Below the pieces are notes generated by a model. The model searched no databases. It was not told where the DNA came from and was given only the letters and a program-made list of their open reading frames with translations. Both the position numbers and the translations under genes were made by a program. From Treponema sp. UBA2869 (GTDB lineage: Bacteria; Spirochaetota; Spirochaetia; Treponematales; Treponemataceae), in NCBI GenBank assembly GCA_002350445.1, contig DEEV01000116.1, forward strand, positions 5,817 to 38,437: a stretch of DNA of 32,621 nucleotides. The letters run 5' to 3'. Every line of letters starts with the position of its first letter. Positions within the stretch are counted from its first letter, which is position 1. This document shows positions 1-9,796 of this stretch, piece after piece.

Positions 1-47
1 CAAATTAAAGAAACTTTTCCTTTATAGAATCTTCAAAAAAATATCTA

Positions 48-53
48 TATAAT
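48..53 (+). promoter_or_regulatory. -10 box TATAAT placed 6 bases before an ATG
   Basis: A perfect TATAAT lies six bases upstream of the ATG at 60, and there is no purine-rich ribosome binding site between them. Transcription would begin at or next to the ATG, giving a leaderless mRNA. No convincing -35 hexamer is seen at 16-18 bases spacing, and the region is A/T rich, so this is tentative. Confidence 0.4.
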
Positions 54-59
54 TACGTT

Positions 60-3000
60 ATGAAAATACACGGATTTTTTTTCGCAGCATTGATTCTTAT
101 ATGCGGCACATTTATTTCTTGCAAAGAAACTAAATTAATCAATAACATTCAATTTGTAGAAATTAACCTTCCCGCTCAAGATAAAGAGCCTGCCTTAAAC
201 CTTTTTGTTTCCCGCACAGAAATTACACAGGCGCAGTTTTCAGAAATGATGAAGGTAAATCCTTCCAAAGTTCAGAACGACCAGCTTCCAGTTACAAACA
301 TTTCCTACGCGGACGCTTTCCGCTACTGCAACAAGCTGAATAAATTTTTCGGCTTCAAGGAAACCTACAAAATTGACGAAAAGGTTTCCGATGCTTCAGG
401 AAATCCACTCATCGAAGAAATTCCTGACGTTCAGGGCTTTAGGCTGCTCCACTACAATGAAGCAGAAAGACTGCTCGAAAAATACTATACCGCAGACAAC
501 TCACGAGGATATCTTACAATCAGATACATTGGAAAAGGCTGGCACGGAAACAGGCTTCACAAAGTTGCACATTATATTCCCGATTCTTTTGGACTTTTCG
601 ATTTTGACGGCAACGCCAGGGAGTTTATTTATTTTACAGGGGAAGCTTCAGAGTTGTACAACGAAGAAGAAAGAAGCTCAAAAACAGTTGAACTGGACTA
701 CGGAATTGTAACTTACGAAGTTCTAAAAGAACATGTAAACGAAAACTTTGCGAACAAGTACAAAAATTACTTTGTATCTGCAGCTGATGCAACAGGTTTT
801 AGAATCTGCTGTCCGGCAACAATCGATAAGTCAAAGCTGGACATACTTTTTGCCAAAAATGTAGATAAAGACCGCGAAGAATGGCTTAAGTCTAATTTTG
901 AAAAACTACGTCCGCAGCTTGAATTTGTGCCGTGCGAAAAATATTCGTATCAGGTAGTCGGCGAAAACATGGACGGCAGCAAAAAGAAAATCAACATTTT
1001 TGTTTCAGAAATGAATGCAGGGAAAACCGAAATTTCCAAGGAGCTTTACAATTATGTCATGGAAAATCAGCTTTATGACGGAATTGAAAGTCCTGATTTT
1101 TTGAACAACCACAGAGATTATTATTATATGTTTTCAACCAATTTCAAAGAAGATGATTATATTGGCGAACAGGAGCCAAAAACAAACATTGATTATCTTT
1201 ATTCAATAGAATTCTGTAACAGACTAAGCAAACTCTGCGGCCTTACGCCATGCTACATACAAGGCAAAAAATACACAACAAATTCTAACCATCCTTATGA
1301 CTATGAATACAGCTTTGACCCGACGGCAAACGGCTACAGACTTCCGACAAAATCAGAATTTATTTCTTTTGAAGCGCAATACAATACACGCGAAGAAATA
1401 AACTTTGACCCGACTCACTGGAACTGGACAGAAGATAACTTTACAGAACAGCCTTACACAACCGACATGTATAATCCGCTGAACCAGTATTCTTCAGCTT
1501 ATAAAGTAATCTACCGCTACGCAGGCGAAAAACGCAAACCTATTATGAATTCTATGAATCACTATTGGGTTGAAAATGAACGCGAATCAAAATCTCCAAA
1601 TTTCTGCCTTCGTTTGTTCCAGACAACAAAACCAGAACAGCTTGCCGAATACAAACAAAAGCAGGAAGAAGTCGTTGCGGCAAAAATTGAAGAAGTATTT
1701 GATTCAGCCATCACAATGAAAAAATACGAAGGCGGTCTTAAAACTTATTCAGAATCCACTGACCTTCCAGATGCAGAAATTGCCGACTTTGAAATTTCAG
1801 ATCGGCCTTTTTCTAACTATCTTTATAAAACTCTCACAGGAAAAATTAACCATTCAGAAAGCAATAAAAACAGAAAAGATGCAGATGTTTATTATGACGA
1901 AATTGCCCAAATTTGCAACAAGCTCAGTGAACTTCGCGGTTTTGAAAAATGCTATTTCCAGAATGCAGATGAATGGAAATGTGATTACACTAAAAACGGC
2001 TTCAGGCTTCCGACTGTAGCAGAATTTTTTGCAACCTCGCTGCCTCCAGGAGATGAAGTGTACGCAAAAAAAACTTTATGCAATGACATTTATGTTTCAA
2101 GCTATATTCCTGTCTGGGAAACTTCCTTCCCACACGGAGATTACGATTTTGACGGTGCAGAAAAGGAGCATGTCTTTGCACGCAGATACGGAGATTTGGA
2201 CAGCTACACGATTGGAGAATTCTTGCTTTGCCGCACTCTGGACACCGAAAAAATTTCAGAACTTCTGGCAAAAAATAAGGAAGATAAAAAACTTCTTGCT
2301 TCCAAAATAGACGAAATGCTCGAAATGATTGAATTCTCCGGCGGAAAATACACTATGAGCTATAAGGATTCAGAGACAACAAAGGACGTAAAAAAGACTC
2401 AGAACCTGAAGCCGTTCAAAATCATGTCTACACGATTTACATATGGACTTGCAAAAAAACTTTATGACAAAAAAGCAGATGGAAAAGACGATAAAATTTA
2501 TGAAAGAAATCTTACCGAAACAATGCTTATCTGCAATGAGCTTAGTCTTCTAGCAAAGCTTACTCCATATTATAAAATAAACGGAAAGGTTATTCCTACC
2601 GGCTATTCAAGCGGTGATCTGCTAAAAAAGATTAACGAAAAATTCAGTTATCAGTTTGAAGGTGAATGTAATGCAGAAGATGTAAACTTCGAAAACAAAA
2701 TTGAATATAACGAAAAATCAAATGGCTACAGACTTCCACAGGAAATTGAATGGGTTTATGCAGGAACCTTAGGCACAGATCCTTCTGAAAAAATAGAACT
2801 TATGGATACTAGTGAAGTTAAAGTATCAAAACCTGAACCTGCCACACAATCAGGACTATACTTTATGAACACACTGGAAGGAGAATGGTGTAACGACGAA
2901 GGACCTGTAATAAAATATGTTGACCCGGAAATAAAATATTACCGCGGCATAGAAGGAGGCTATATATACCAGAGTCATGTACTCCGCTATCATTGCAGTC

Positions 3001-3134
3001 CAAACTCTATTTCACACGACTATGGCTATTATACAAACTATCAATGGCACCCGGAAATAAGAGAAATTTATGGTCACATTTATATAAATCCTGCCTGGAG
3101 TTCTTATCCATTCAGAATTGTAAGATATAATTAA
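60..3134 (+). CDS. Large lipoprotein with about four degenerate FGE-sulfatase-like modules
   Basis: This is a 1024-residue predicted lipoprotein. The N-terminus is a signal peptide with a loose lipobox ending FISC (Cys21), typical of spirochaete lipoproteins, so it should be membrane anchored and exported. Four repeating modules can be seen at roughly residues 40-255, 285-535, 540-790 and 800-1024. Each has the FGE-sulfatase/SUMF1 landmarks in weakened form: a TEIT or equivalent start, a CNxLS helix (for example FCNRLSKLCGL), a GYRLPT..E segment (GYRLPTKSEF, GFRLPTVAEF, GYRLPQEIEW) and a terminal FRI/LRL strand. The copper-binding cysteine pair of true formylglycine-generating enzymes is not evident, so a binding or structural role is more likely than catalysis. 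It lies 21 bases before a second protein of the same build, probably one operon. No Shine-Dalgarno sequence precedes the ATG. The ligand is unknown. Confidence 0.85.
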   Translation: MKIHGFFFAALILICGTFISCKETKLINNIQFVEINLPAQDKEPALNLFVSRTEITQAQFSEMMKVNPSKVQNDQLPVTNISYADAFRYCNKLNKFFGFKETYKIDEKVSDASGNPLIEEIPDVQGFRLLHYNEAERLLEKYYTADNSRGYLTIRYIGKGWHGNRLHKVAHYIPDSFGLFDFDGNAREFIYFTGEASELYNEEERSSKTVELDYGIVTYEVLKEHVNENFANKYKNYFVSAADATGFRICCPATIDKSKLDILFAKNVDKDREEWLKSNFEKLRPQLEFVPCEKYSYQVVGENMDGSKKKINIFVSEMNAGKTEISKELYNYVMENQLYDGIESPDFLNNHRDYYYMFSTNFKEDDYIGEQEPKTNIDYLYSIEFCNRLSKLCGLTPCYIQGKKYTTNSNHPYDYEYSFDPTANGYRLPTKSEFISFEAQYNTREEINFDPTHWNWTEDNFTEQPYTTDMYNPLNQYSSAYKVIYRYAGEKRKPIMNSMNHYWVENERESKSPNFCLRLFQTTKPEQLAEYKQKQEEVVAAKIEEVFDSAITMKKYEGGLKTYSESTDLPDAEIADFEISDRPFSNYLYKTLTGKINHSESNKNRKDADVYYDEIAQICNKLSELRGFEKCYFQNADEWKCDYTKNGFRLPTVAEFFATSLPPGDEVYAKKTLCNDIYVSSYIPVWETSFPHGDYDFDGAEKEHVFARRYGDLDSYTIGEFLLCRTLDTEKISELLAKNKEDKKLLASKIDEMLEMIEFSGGKYTMSYKDSETTKDVKKTQNLKPFKIMSTRFTYGLAKKLYDKKADGKDDKIYERNLTETMLICNELSLLAKLTPYYKINGKVIPTGYSSGDLLKKINEKFSYQFEGECNAEDVNFENKIEYNEKSNGYRLPQEIEWVYAGTLGTDPSEKIELMDTSEVKVSKPEPATQSGLYFMNTLEGEWCNDEGPVIKYVDPEIKYYRGIEGGYIYQSHVLRYHCSPNSISHDYGYYTNYQWHPEIREIYGHIYINPAWSSYPFRIVRYN

Positions 3135-3155
3135 CAATCACAAAAGGAATAAATT

Positions 3156-6100
3156 ATGAAATTAACTAAAGCAATATTTACAGTAACAGCACTTGTCCTT
3201 GTTTTACCGCTTCTTTCTTGCAAGAAAAATAATGCGGACGATTCGGCTCTGGCACAGACAGAAGCCTCGAATGAAAAAGCCCCGGAAATTCCAAAAGAGC
3301 CGCCGGAACTTTTTAACATGATTACAGTTGAAGGTGGCTGGTTCACAATGGGACTCAGCGAAGACGATTATTCAAAAAAACATCGGGATTCTTCAGATTA
3401 TAACTATCAAAGAGAACACAAAGCTTATGTCAGCGATTTTATGATGAGCTCGTCAGAAATTACTCAGGATAAATACGAAGAGATTATGGCCGCTAACCCT
3501 TCCCTTCATGCAAGCAAATACCGTCCTGTTGAGCTTGAAAAAATTACCGACGCACTGGCATTCTGCAACAAACTCAGCCTCAGCGAAAACCTTACACCAT
3601 GCTACAGCGTAAAAGGCGAAACCGACCCTGACCTTTGGGACACTTTCTGGGGAAAAGAAGATGAATACAAAGAATATTATTTTTTTATGAGGGAACTCAG
3701 CTGCGATTTTAATGCAGATGGCTACAGACTTCCTACAGAATCAGAATGGATGTATGCGGCACGCTCAGGAAAATACCACGAAGACTTTACCTATTCAGGC
3801 TCAGAAAAGTCTCAGGAAGTTGCAGTTACACCTTACAAAAACGAAGACGAAGAATATATCAACTTTGACAGCCCTGACGAAGTAAAAAGTCTTAAGCCGA
3901 ACAAGCTTGGCTTTTACGATATGAGCGGAAATCTTTCTGAACTTGTGTGGGATTATTACGCAATTTACCCGGAATATTCAACCGTAAATTACACAGGTCC
4001 TGAACGCAGAGATCAGACAAATGCCGATTCAGGCGTTTTAAAAGGCGGAAATTATCAGGACAGATACACTCTGGAAGACAGGCAGCCAAAAAGTCTTCGC
4101 GGAGACAGGGAATTCGGCATACGTGTATGCCGTACGCTCAATTCAGAAAATTCACAAAAACGCACACAAAAAGCCATTGAAGTTGCAAAAAAAGATCAGC
4201 TTGAAAAGCTTAAAGAAACAGTTTATTCAAAGCTCGTAAAGATTGAGCCCTTTACATATCAAAACGGAGACTATAAGCAAAAGGAATTTGATGGTCTTTA
4301 TATTACGAAACAGCCTTTAACCCAGGATGACGTTTTTCTTATATCTGATAAATATCGTGGTGATTGTAACCACCTGGATAGAGAAATCAAAAACTATAAC
4401 GCAATCCGCTTTTTAAACGAGCTGAGTAAACTGCTTGGTTACGAGCCTTATTATATAATCACAATGCGGGACGAAAACGGCGAGTACGTCGAGGTTGACG
4501 AAGACTATCTTGTTTCCCGCAATCTTGATTTTACGGTCAGCGAAAATGATTATGACAAAAGAGAGCATAGCGAATTTGATAAAATGAAAATCCTTTGCAA
4601 TCTGCAGGCAGACGGTTTCAGACTAACAAAATATATTGATCTTGATTATGACAGGCGCGATGAAGAAGTAAAGGAAGAGGATGCTCTTACGCTTATTACA
4701 AGTATAGACTACAACTCCAAAGATGATGATGTTGTTTTTTATTTGACAAACGGACTGCCGGGCGACATGTACCTTAACTACTTTAAAGAAGCAGACGGTG
4801 TTCTAAGTGAAAGACCATATTATGATTTTTATTTTAATGGTTTTTATATCTGTAAAAACATTCCCGAAGATAAAAAAGAAATTGAACAGATTGAAAAGGA
4901 AATTGCAGAATATTCAGAGAAAGTGCGCATAAAAAAGCTTGAAAAATTTGAAAAGCTTGCCGGAAATTCTATAAACGATCTGATGAAAAATGTAAAAGGC
5001 GGAAAAGCACTGCAGTCACTTGATACAGAGAACAAAAATTTTCTTGAAGTTACACTTGGCACTTTTATGATGTCAGAAATTCCAGTGACAAACAGAATTT
5101 ACTCTGCGCTAAAAGGTGAAGAATATGTTGTAAAAGACAGTCAGGGCTGGGAAATTAGAGATGAAGAAGAAGTTGAAGCTGCTAAAAACAGCCCGAAAGA
5201 CTTTAACTGGTACCAGGCGGCAGCCTTCTGCAATGCTTTGAGCGAACTTTACAAGCTTGAGAAAGCCTATTCCTTTGGCGAAAATACGGTTTCTGTTGAT
5301 TACACTGCAAACGGCTTTAGAATGCCAACCGAAGTCGAATGGGAACACGCTGCCCGTTCAGGAACTTGCAATAAAACCTTAAAATACGGCGTTACAATTG
5401 ATTCGGTTGTTTATATGCAAAACCCTAATATGTTCAGATTAATTGAAGACGACTGGGAAGATTATTACAAATCAATCGTGCCAATTTCAGTTTACACTGG
5501 TCAGCCAAACTCGCTGGGAATCTACAATCTTGCGGGACTTTGCGAAGAATGGTGTAATGATTTTCAGTATTTTGACTACTATGATTTTACATCTGAAAAA
5601 ACAGGTTACACTGTAAGTTCATACGACTCAAAGCCATACTACATTACAAAAATGCCTTTTGGCCAGGTTTATGCACCGCAAATCATTAAAAAAGGCAACT
5701 GGTATTATTATGCAAGTGCAGATAATGTAAAACTTTCGGTAAGAGATACATCAAAACCAGGAAGCAATGACAAAACAACTTTACGCCTTGTACGAACAGC
5801 AAATCCGGGCGAAATGAAAAAGCTTTTGGAAGAGCACGAAAAAGAACATCTTGAAATGCTGGCTGCACAAAAAAACTTCTTTGACGAAAACATGAAGATG
5901 GCAAGCGTAAAAGGACAGACATTCAAAAGTGTTGATTATTACGGAAAAATTGACGAAAAGAAAACCGAATCAGTTACAGACTTTGAGATTGCCGACACAG
6001 AAATTACTAACGAAATGTATATTCGTGTAATGCACTATAACCCGAACATCGAAAAAATAGGCCAAAGGCACTACAATGACTCGCCGAACGCGCCTGTAAC

Positions 6101-6560
6101 AAATATCAGTTTTACAGAAGCCATGTATTTCTGCAACGAGCTTAGCCTGATGTACGGCTTAAAACCGTTCTACAACATAGAAAAACAAACTGTAAATAAA
6201 GATTCAGACGGATTCCGTCTTCCACTGGAACAGGAATGGCTTATTGCCGCAATGGAAGGCGATCCTAAAAACCTGTCCAAATTCAGCGGCTCAGACGATA
6301 AAAACGAAGTCGGAGTATTCACTGGAAGTAAACCTCAGGAAGTAAAAACAAAAAAACCGAACAAGCTTGGGCTTTACGACATGTCAGGCAATGTTTTTGA
6401 AATGGTTCACTACGTTGACGGCTGGCGGGAATTTTATTCTGGCTACGATCGTATTAAGGGCGGCTCTTACGACTATGAAGATGACATTTTCAACATGAGA
6501 AGCTGGAAAGAAGACCAGACCGGCTTTAGAGTCGTAAGAGGAAAACTGCAGGCTGAATAA
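3156..6560 (+). CDS. Large lipoprotein with about four FGE-sulfatase-like modules (paralogue of the preceding gene)
   Basis: A 1134-residue predicted lipoprotein with a clear lipobox LLSC (Cys22). AAGGA at 3144-3148 supports the start. Modules lie at about residues 53-330, 355-590, 615-885 and 910-1134. The first, third and fourth keep good FGE-sulfatase signatures: GGWFTMG, SEITQDKYEEIM, GYRLPTESEWMYAARSG, NKLGFYDMSGN and a closing GIRVCRT, then GFRMPTEVEWEHAARSG and GFRLPLEQEW with GFRVVRG at the C-terminus. The second module is heavily degenerate. Lysine/glutamate-rich helices join the modules. The FGE active-site cysteines are not seen. FGE-sulfatase domains adopt a C-type-lectin-like fold and serve as binding modules in some treponemal surface proteins, so a surface adhesin or glycan-binding role is possible but not shown. 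It shares order, size and architecture with its upstream neighbour, so the pair probably arose by duplication. Confidence 0.87.
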   Translation: MKLTKAIFTVTALVLVLPLLSCKKNNADDSALAQTEASNEKAPEIPKEPPELFNMITVEGGWFTMGLSEDDYSKKHRDSSDYNYQREHKAYVSDFMMSSSEITQDKYEEIMAANPSLHASKYRPVELEKITDALAFCNKLSLSENLTPCYSVKGETDPDLWDTFWGKEDEYKEYYFFMRELSCDFNADGYRLPTESEWMYAARSGKYHEDFTYSGSEKSQEVAVTPYKNEDEEYINFDSPDEVKSLKPNKLGFYDMSGNLSELVWDYYAIYPEYSTVNYTGPERRDQTNADSGVLKGGNYQDRYTLEDRQPKSLRGDREFGIRVCRTLNSENSQKRTQKAIEVAKKDQLEKLKETVYSKLVKIEPFTYQNGDYKQKEFDGLYITKQPLTQDDVFLISDKYRGDCNHLDREIKNYNAIRFLNELSKLLGYEPYYIITMRDENGEYVEVDEDYLVSRNLDFTVSENDYDKREHSEFDKMKILCNLQADGFRLTKYIDLDYDRRDEEVKEEDALTLITSIDYNSKDDDVVFYLTNGLPGDMYLNYFKEADGVLSERPYYDFYFNGFYICKNIPEDKKEIEQIEKEIAEYSEKVRIKKLEKFEKLAGNSINDLMKNVKGGKALQSLDTENKNFLEVTLGTFMMSEIPVTNRIYSALKGEEYVVKDSQGWEIRDEEEVEAAKNSPKDFNWYQAAAFCNALSELYKLEKAYSFGENTVSVDYTANGFRMPTEVEWEHAARSGTCNKTLKYGVTIDSVVYMQNPNMFRLIEDDWEDYYKSIVPISVYTGQPNSLGIYNLAGLCEEWCNDFQYFDYYDFTSEKTGYTVSSYDSKPYYITKMPFGQVYAPQIIKKGNWYYYASADNVKLSVRDTSKPGSNDKTTLRLVRTANPGEMKKLLEEHEKEHLEMLAAQKNFFDENMKMASVKGQTFKSVDYYGKIDEKKTESVTDFEIADTEITNEMYIRVMHYNPNIEKIGQRHYNDSPNAPVTNISFTEAMYFCNELSLMYGLKPFYNIEKQTVNKDSDGFRLPLEQEWLIAAMEGDPKNLSKFSGSDDKNEVGVFTGSKPQEVKTKKPNKLGLYDMSGNVFEMVHYVDGWREFYSGYDRIKGGSYDYEDDIFNMRSWKEDQTGFRVVRGKLQAE

Positions 6561-6580
6561 TACGATTTGTTCTGCCTCGT

Positions 6581-8434
6581 CTATTTTTTGTGAACAAGAA
6601 GTTCCTTGTCCTTAACGTACAAAATTTTGTCGTGGAAAATAAGGCCAGGGAACGCTTCTCCATCAACAAAAACATATCTTCTGGAACCTCTGGAATTGCG
6701 CACCTCAAATTCAATAGAATCAGCTTCCGGAGAATAAACCGTAGCGCCCAAATCTTTTGTGCCAAAATTAAATGAACCGTACGTTTTTGAGTCGTATTCA
6801 AAAGTGATCAAACCATCGTTCCATTTGGTAATAACTTCTGGCTCCGAAGAATCAAACAAAGCATCAGTAGATTCATAAAGCTCTTCTAATCTGAACATAC
6901 CTTTTTTGTTGATTATGTAATCGTCGCCTCCGGTTAGTTTTTTTACCCAAATTAAATAATCACCGTTCGCTGTAGAGCGGATGCATGGTTCGTTGGAAAT
7001 ATTATATCCAATTCCATCGTTTCTTATACTTACAATACTGTAAAATTTTCCGTATTCTTTTCCATTCAAATAAAGAATTTCACAATCTGATTCTTTATCA
7101 TTAATATAATAAGCATAATTATTTCCATCGTCAGTAAGCCCAAAGCCCTTTACAGGAATCCAATCCCTGCTGAAAAACCAGTAATCGTCATCCGGAAAAT
7201 CCATTCGTCTGATCCACTTTCCGTCAATAAAAAGCGTCCACCTTTCATTGTCATAATCAAGGTCTGCGTATGCAATATGCGACAAATATTTTGTATGATA
7301 GAGAATGCAAGGACTTTTTACAGGACCATAAGTTTTGTGAAAATCTGGAGTAAGAACATTCAAAATGAACTTTTTATCTTTATCACGCGTGTAATAAAGG
7401 AAATTTTTTCCATCGTCGCTTCTATACTCAACCGACCAGATGTTTTCAATTCTTTGATTGCCGTACCATAAAATATTCTGTTCCCTGTTCACAAGAATTT
7501 CTGCATAAACATCGTTTGTTTCACCAATAAAACCTGCATTTAGAATTGACATGGTATCTAAACGTTTTGTGCTGCTGATTTTAAGCTTTTTTTCGTAATC
7601 AAAAATTCCAGAAGGTTTTCCATCCACATAAAGGTCTTCAAAAATATTGCCATTCTTTCTGATGTAACAATAGTGACTTGAATCATCAGAAAAAGCAAAA
7701 TTATAAATACCAGCCCTTTCTTCTATTAATTCACCGTTTACATAAAGCTGTTCTCTTCGATAATCATAGAAATCATCTTCAGCTTCAACTCTGTTTCCGT
7801 TTTCGTCAAGCTCATAGTTTTGTTCCGGCGGAATCTTCATATATGCAAGATTTTTTTCATCCCTGGAAATATAATAATTAGTAACATTTCTGATGCTTTT
7901 TTCGCCGTCAAAGAAAGTGCTTTCAGAATCATCTGCCATGTAAACAATTTTATCGTCCCATATTTCTGCTGAAACAATTTTTACTGTCTTACCATTTACT
8001 TCAGCTTTTACGACCCATTCTGAATAAGGAATGGAATCTATCACATTACGAAACATAAACAGGAAAAGTACAATATCAATTACAACAACAAAAAACTGAA
8101 GTCCTGGCTCACTTTTGGTCTCGTAAGGATTTTCACCTTCTATATCCCTTCTGTTACCAAACCACATAAATGGAGTGAACATTGCAGCCCAGCCGCTTCG
8201 TCCCATTGCGTGCATTCTTCGTACCGAAGCAGACAAAAGCGGCAGCACAAAAAGCATAAAAATAGTAAGTAAAATGCTAAAAACAAAACTATTGTCTTGA
8301 AAAACACCAAATCCAAGAACAAAGATAATCACCATCAAAGCTATAAGAAAAACGCCGTAATAAGCAACCTCTTTTTTAGAGGCACAGCCCTTTATCGAAA
8401 AATATTTTTTTAAGCAAAGTAGAATGTATTTCAT
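6581..8434 (-). CDS. DUF805 membrane domain fused to a beta-propeller-like region
   Basis: The protein has 617 residues. The N-terminal ~130 residues form a DUF805 domain: KKYFSIKG, two hydrophobic helices, the signature RRMHAMGRSGW and GENPYE, followed by another membrane segment (LQFFVVVIDIVLFLFMF). The remaining ~470 residues are hydrophilic and repeat a short pattern of the kind YVNGE, YVDGK, FIDGK, YLNGK and FVDGE, alternating with SDD/SRD turns and paired aromatics. This looks like WD40/TolB-type propeller blades and is probably extracytoplasmic. An in-frame upstream extension to 8470 exists, but AAGGA at 8442-8446 supports the ATG at 8434. The gene starts about 20 bases behind a strong terminator and ends 20 bases from the convergent lipoprotein gene. 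Function is unknown; a membrane-anchored sensor or scaffold is a guess. Confidence 0.8.
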   Translation of the reverse strand: MKYILLCLKKYFSIKGCASKKEVAYYGVFLIALMVIIFVLGFGVFQDNSFVFSILLTIFMLFVLPLLSASVRRMHAMGRSGWAAMFTPFMWFGNRRDIEGENPYETKSEPGLQFFVVVIDIVLFLFMFRNVIDSIPYSEWVVKAEVNGKTVKIVSAEIWDDKIVYMADDSESTFFDGEKSIRNVTNYYISRDEKNLAYMKIPPEQNYELDENGNRVEAEDDFYDYRREQLYVNGELIEERAGIYNFAFSDDSSHYCYIRKNGNIFEDLYVDGKPSGIFDYEKKLKISSTKRLDTMSILNAGFIGETNDVYAEILVNREQNILWYGNQRIENIWSVEYRSDDGKNFLYYTRDKDKKFILNVLTPDFHKTYGPVKSPCILYHTKYLSHIAYADLDYDNERWTLFIDGKWIRRMDFPDDDYWFFSRDWIPVKGFGLTDDGNNYAYYINDKESDCEILYLNGKEYGKFYSIVSIRNDGIGYNISNEPCIRSTANGDYLIWVKKLTGGDDYIINKKGMFRLEELYESTDALFDSSEPEVITKWNDGLITFEYDSKTYGSFNFGTKDLGATVYSPEADSIEFEVRNSRGSRRYVFVDGEAFPGLIFHDKILYVKDKELLVHKK

Positions 8435-8453
8435 ATGAGAATCCTTGTTAAAC

Positions 8454-8485
8454 AAAAACGACAGCCGCAACGGACTGTCGTTTTT
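8454..8485 (-). terminator. Rho-independent terminator after apeR (palindromic, could act both ways)
   Basis: AAAAACGACAG (8454-8464) pairs with CTGTCGTTTTT (8475-8485), and the inner CCG/CGG adds to the stem. Read on the minus strand it gives a GC stem followed by a U run, placed 19 bases after the apeR stop. The downstream DUF805 gene starts only 19 bases beyond it. Confidence 0.85.
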
Positions 8486-8503
8486 GAATTAATAAATACA
8501 GGT

Positions 8504-9772
8504 TTACTTATCTGCCCATTTTTTAAAGATGAGACTTGTATTAACACCGCCAAAAGCAAAGTTGTTTGCCATAACGTATTCAGCGTTGATTTCGCGGCCG
8601 TTGCCTGTAATGTAGTCAAGCGGAGCACATTCAGGGTCAACGTTTACAAGGTTTACGTTCGGGTGGAACCAGCCTTCATTCATCATGTTGATTGTAAGCC
8701 AGCTTTCTACACAACCGCACGCACCAAGAATATGACCAATGTAAGATTTTGTAGAAGAAATTGGCACAGCACGACCAAATGCCTTATAAACAGCCTGAGA
8801 TTCAGAAATATCTCCGTGAGGAGTTGCAGTTCCGTGTGCGTTTACGTAAGCAATTTTGTCCTTTGAAATTCCGGCATCTTCAATTGCCATTTCAAGACAT
8901 TTTGCCTGAGTTTCGCTGTTTGGCGAAGTAATGTGCGAACCGTCCATGTTTGTTGCAAAACCAACAACTTCGCAGTAAATCTTTGCGCCGCGTTTTACCG
9001 CATGCTCCAAATCTTCAAGAATCAAAGTTCCGGCACCTTCACCAATTACAAGACCATCGCGGTCCTTATCAAAGCATTTTGGTGTCTGCTCTGGAGTCTT
9101 GTTCATACAGGAAGTTGCACCAAGAGTATCAAAAATTGCAGCGTCTGGAGCAGAAAGCTCTTCGGCACCACCACAAATCATAATGTCCTGGCGTCCGTCT
9201 TCAATTGCTTCGTAACCATAACCAATAGACTGTGAACCAGAAGTACATGCTGTATCAGTAATAATTACACGTCCGCGAATCTGCCAGTAAACGCTCATGT
9301 TGCAGGCATTTGTCTGTGGCATAGCCTTAATGTAAGTCTGACTGTTAAGGTGGCTTGAATCGCCGGTTTCAACCATTTTTGCAAGGTCTCCGATAGCATC
9401 CATACTTCCCATACAAGTTCCGTATGCAATACCAGTGCGTCCGTTTTTAAGTTCTTCAATTACGTCTTCGCCATCTTCTGTCAAAAGACCTGCCATTTTA
9501 AGAGCATCAGTTGTAGAAAGAAGACCAAGCAAAGCAACACGTCCCATTCCTCGAATCTTCTTTCTTGGAAAAGAAGGCAATTCTTCGTCAAACGGGCAAG
9601 CCAGACGGGTATTCATTTTTGTATAGCGTTCCCATTCCGGCATATAACGGATTTTATTTTTACAGGTTTTCAGATTAGCATAAGCAGTTTCCCAATCACG
9701 GCCAAGAGCCGAAACCATACCGCCACCAGTTACAACAACGCGGCGTTTTCCATTAGGTTTTGTGAATTCCAT
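8504..9772 (-). CDS. apeR: Beta-ketoacyl-ACP synthase of the FabF type, ApeR-like
   Basis: This is a 422-residue condensing enzyme of the FabF/KAS II family. The catalytic triad is complete: Cys176 in DTACTSGS, His313 in NAHGTATPHG and His347 in SYIGHILGACG. The C-terminal NNFAFGGVN glycine loop is also present. In APE pathways the last ketosynthase of the cluster (ApeR) forms a homodimer and is thought to make the first condensation(s) of the aryl starter with malonyl-ACP. The start at 9772 is preceded by GAGGA with 5 bases spacing. A longer open frame to 9853 reads into a GC-rich repeat (residues rich in R/E/K) and is rejected as the start. The gene closes the cluster and is followed by a strong terminator. 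Assignment as ApeR rests on position and family. Confidence 0.9.
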   Translation of the reverse strand: MEFTKPNGKRRVVVTGGGMVSALGRDWETAYANLKTCKNKIRYMPEWERYTKMNTRLACPFDEELPSFPRKKIRGMGRVALLGLLSTTDALKMAGLLTEDGEDVIEELKNGRTGIAYGTCMGSMDAIGDLAKMVETGDSSHLNSQTYIKAMPQTNACNMSVYWQIRGRVIITDTACTSGSQSIGYGYEAIEDGRQDIMICGGAEELSAPDAAIFDTLGATSCMNKTPEQTPKCFDKDRDGLVIGEGAGTLILEDLEHAVKRGAKIYCEVVGFATNMDGSHITSPNSETQAKCLEMAIEDAGISKDKIAYVNAHGTATPHGDISESQAVYKAFGRAVPISSTKSYIGHILGACGCVESWLTINMMNEGWFHPNVNLVNVDPECAPLDYITGNGREINAEYVMANNFAFGGVNTSLIFKKWADK

Positions 9773-9796
9773 TTTGTTCCTCATTAAAAAGTTTTT

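Noticed and set aside
6400..6560. C-terminal FGE-like module as the variable region of a diversity-generating retroelement, as in some treponemal surface proteins
   Set aside because: No reverse transcriptase, no template repeat and no A-rich variable codon pattern is present in the window.
8435..8470. N-terminal extension of the DUF805 protein
   Set aside because: It overlaps the terminator stem; AAGGA supports the ATG at 8434.
8435..8866. Open frame of 143 codons on the plus strand over apeR
   Set aside because: It is an antisense shadow of a clear ketosynthase gene, with no ribosome binding site or family features.
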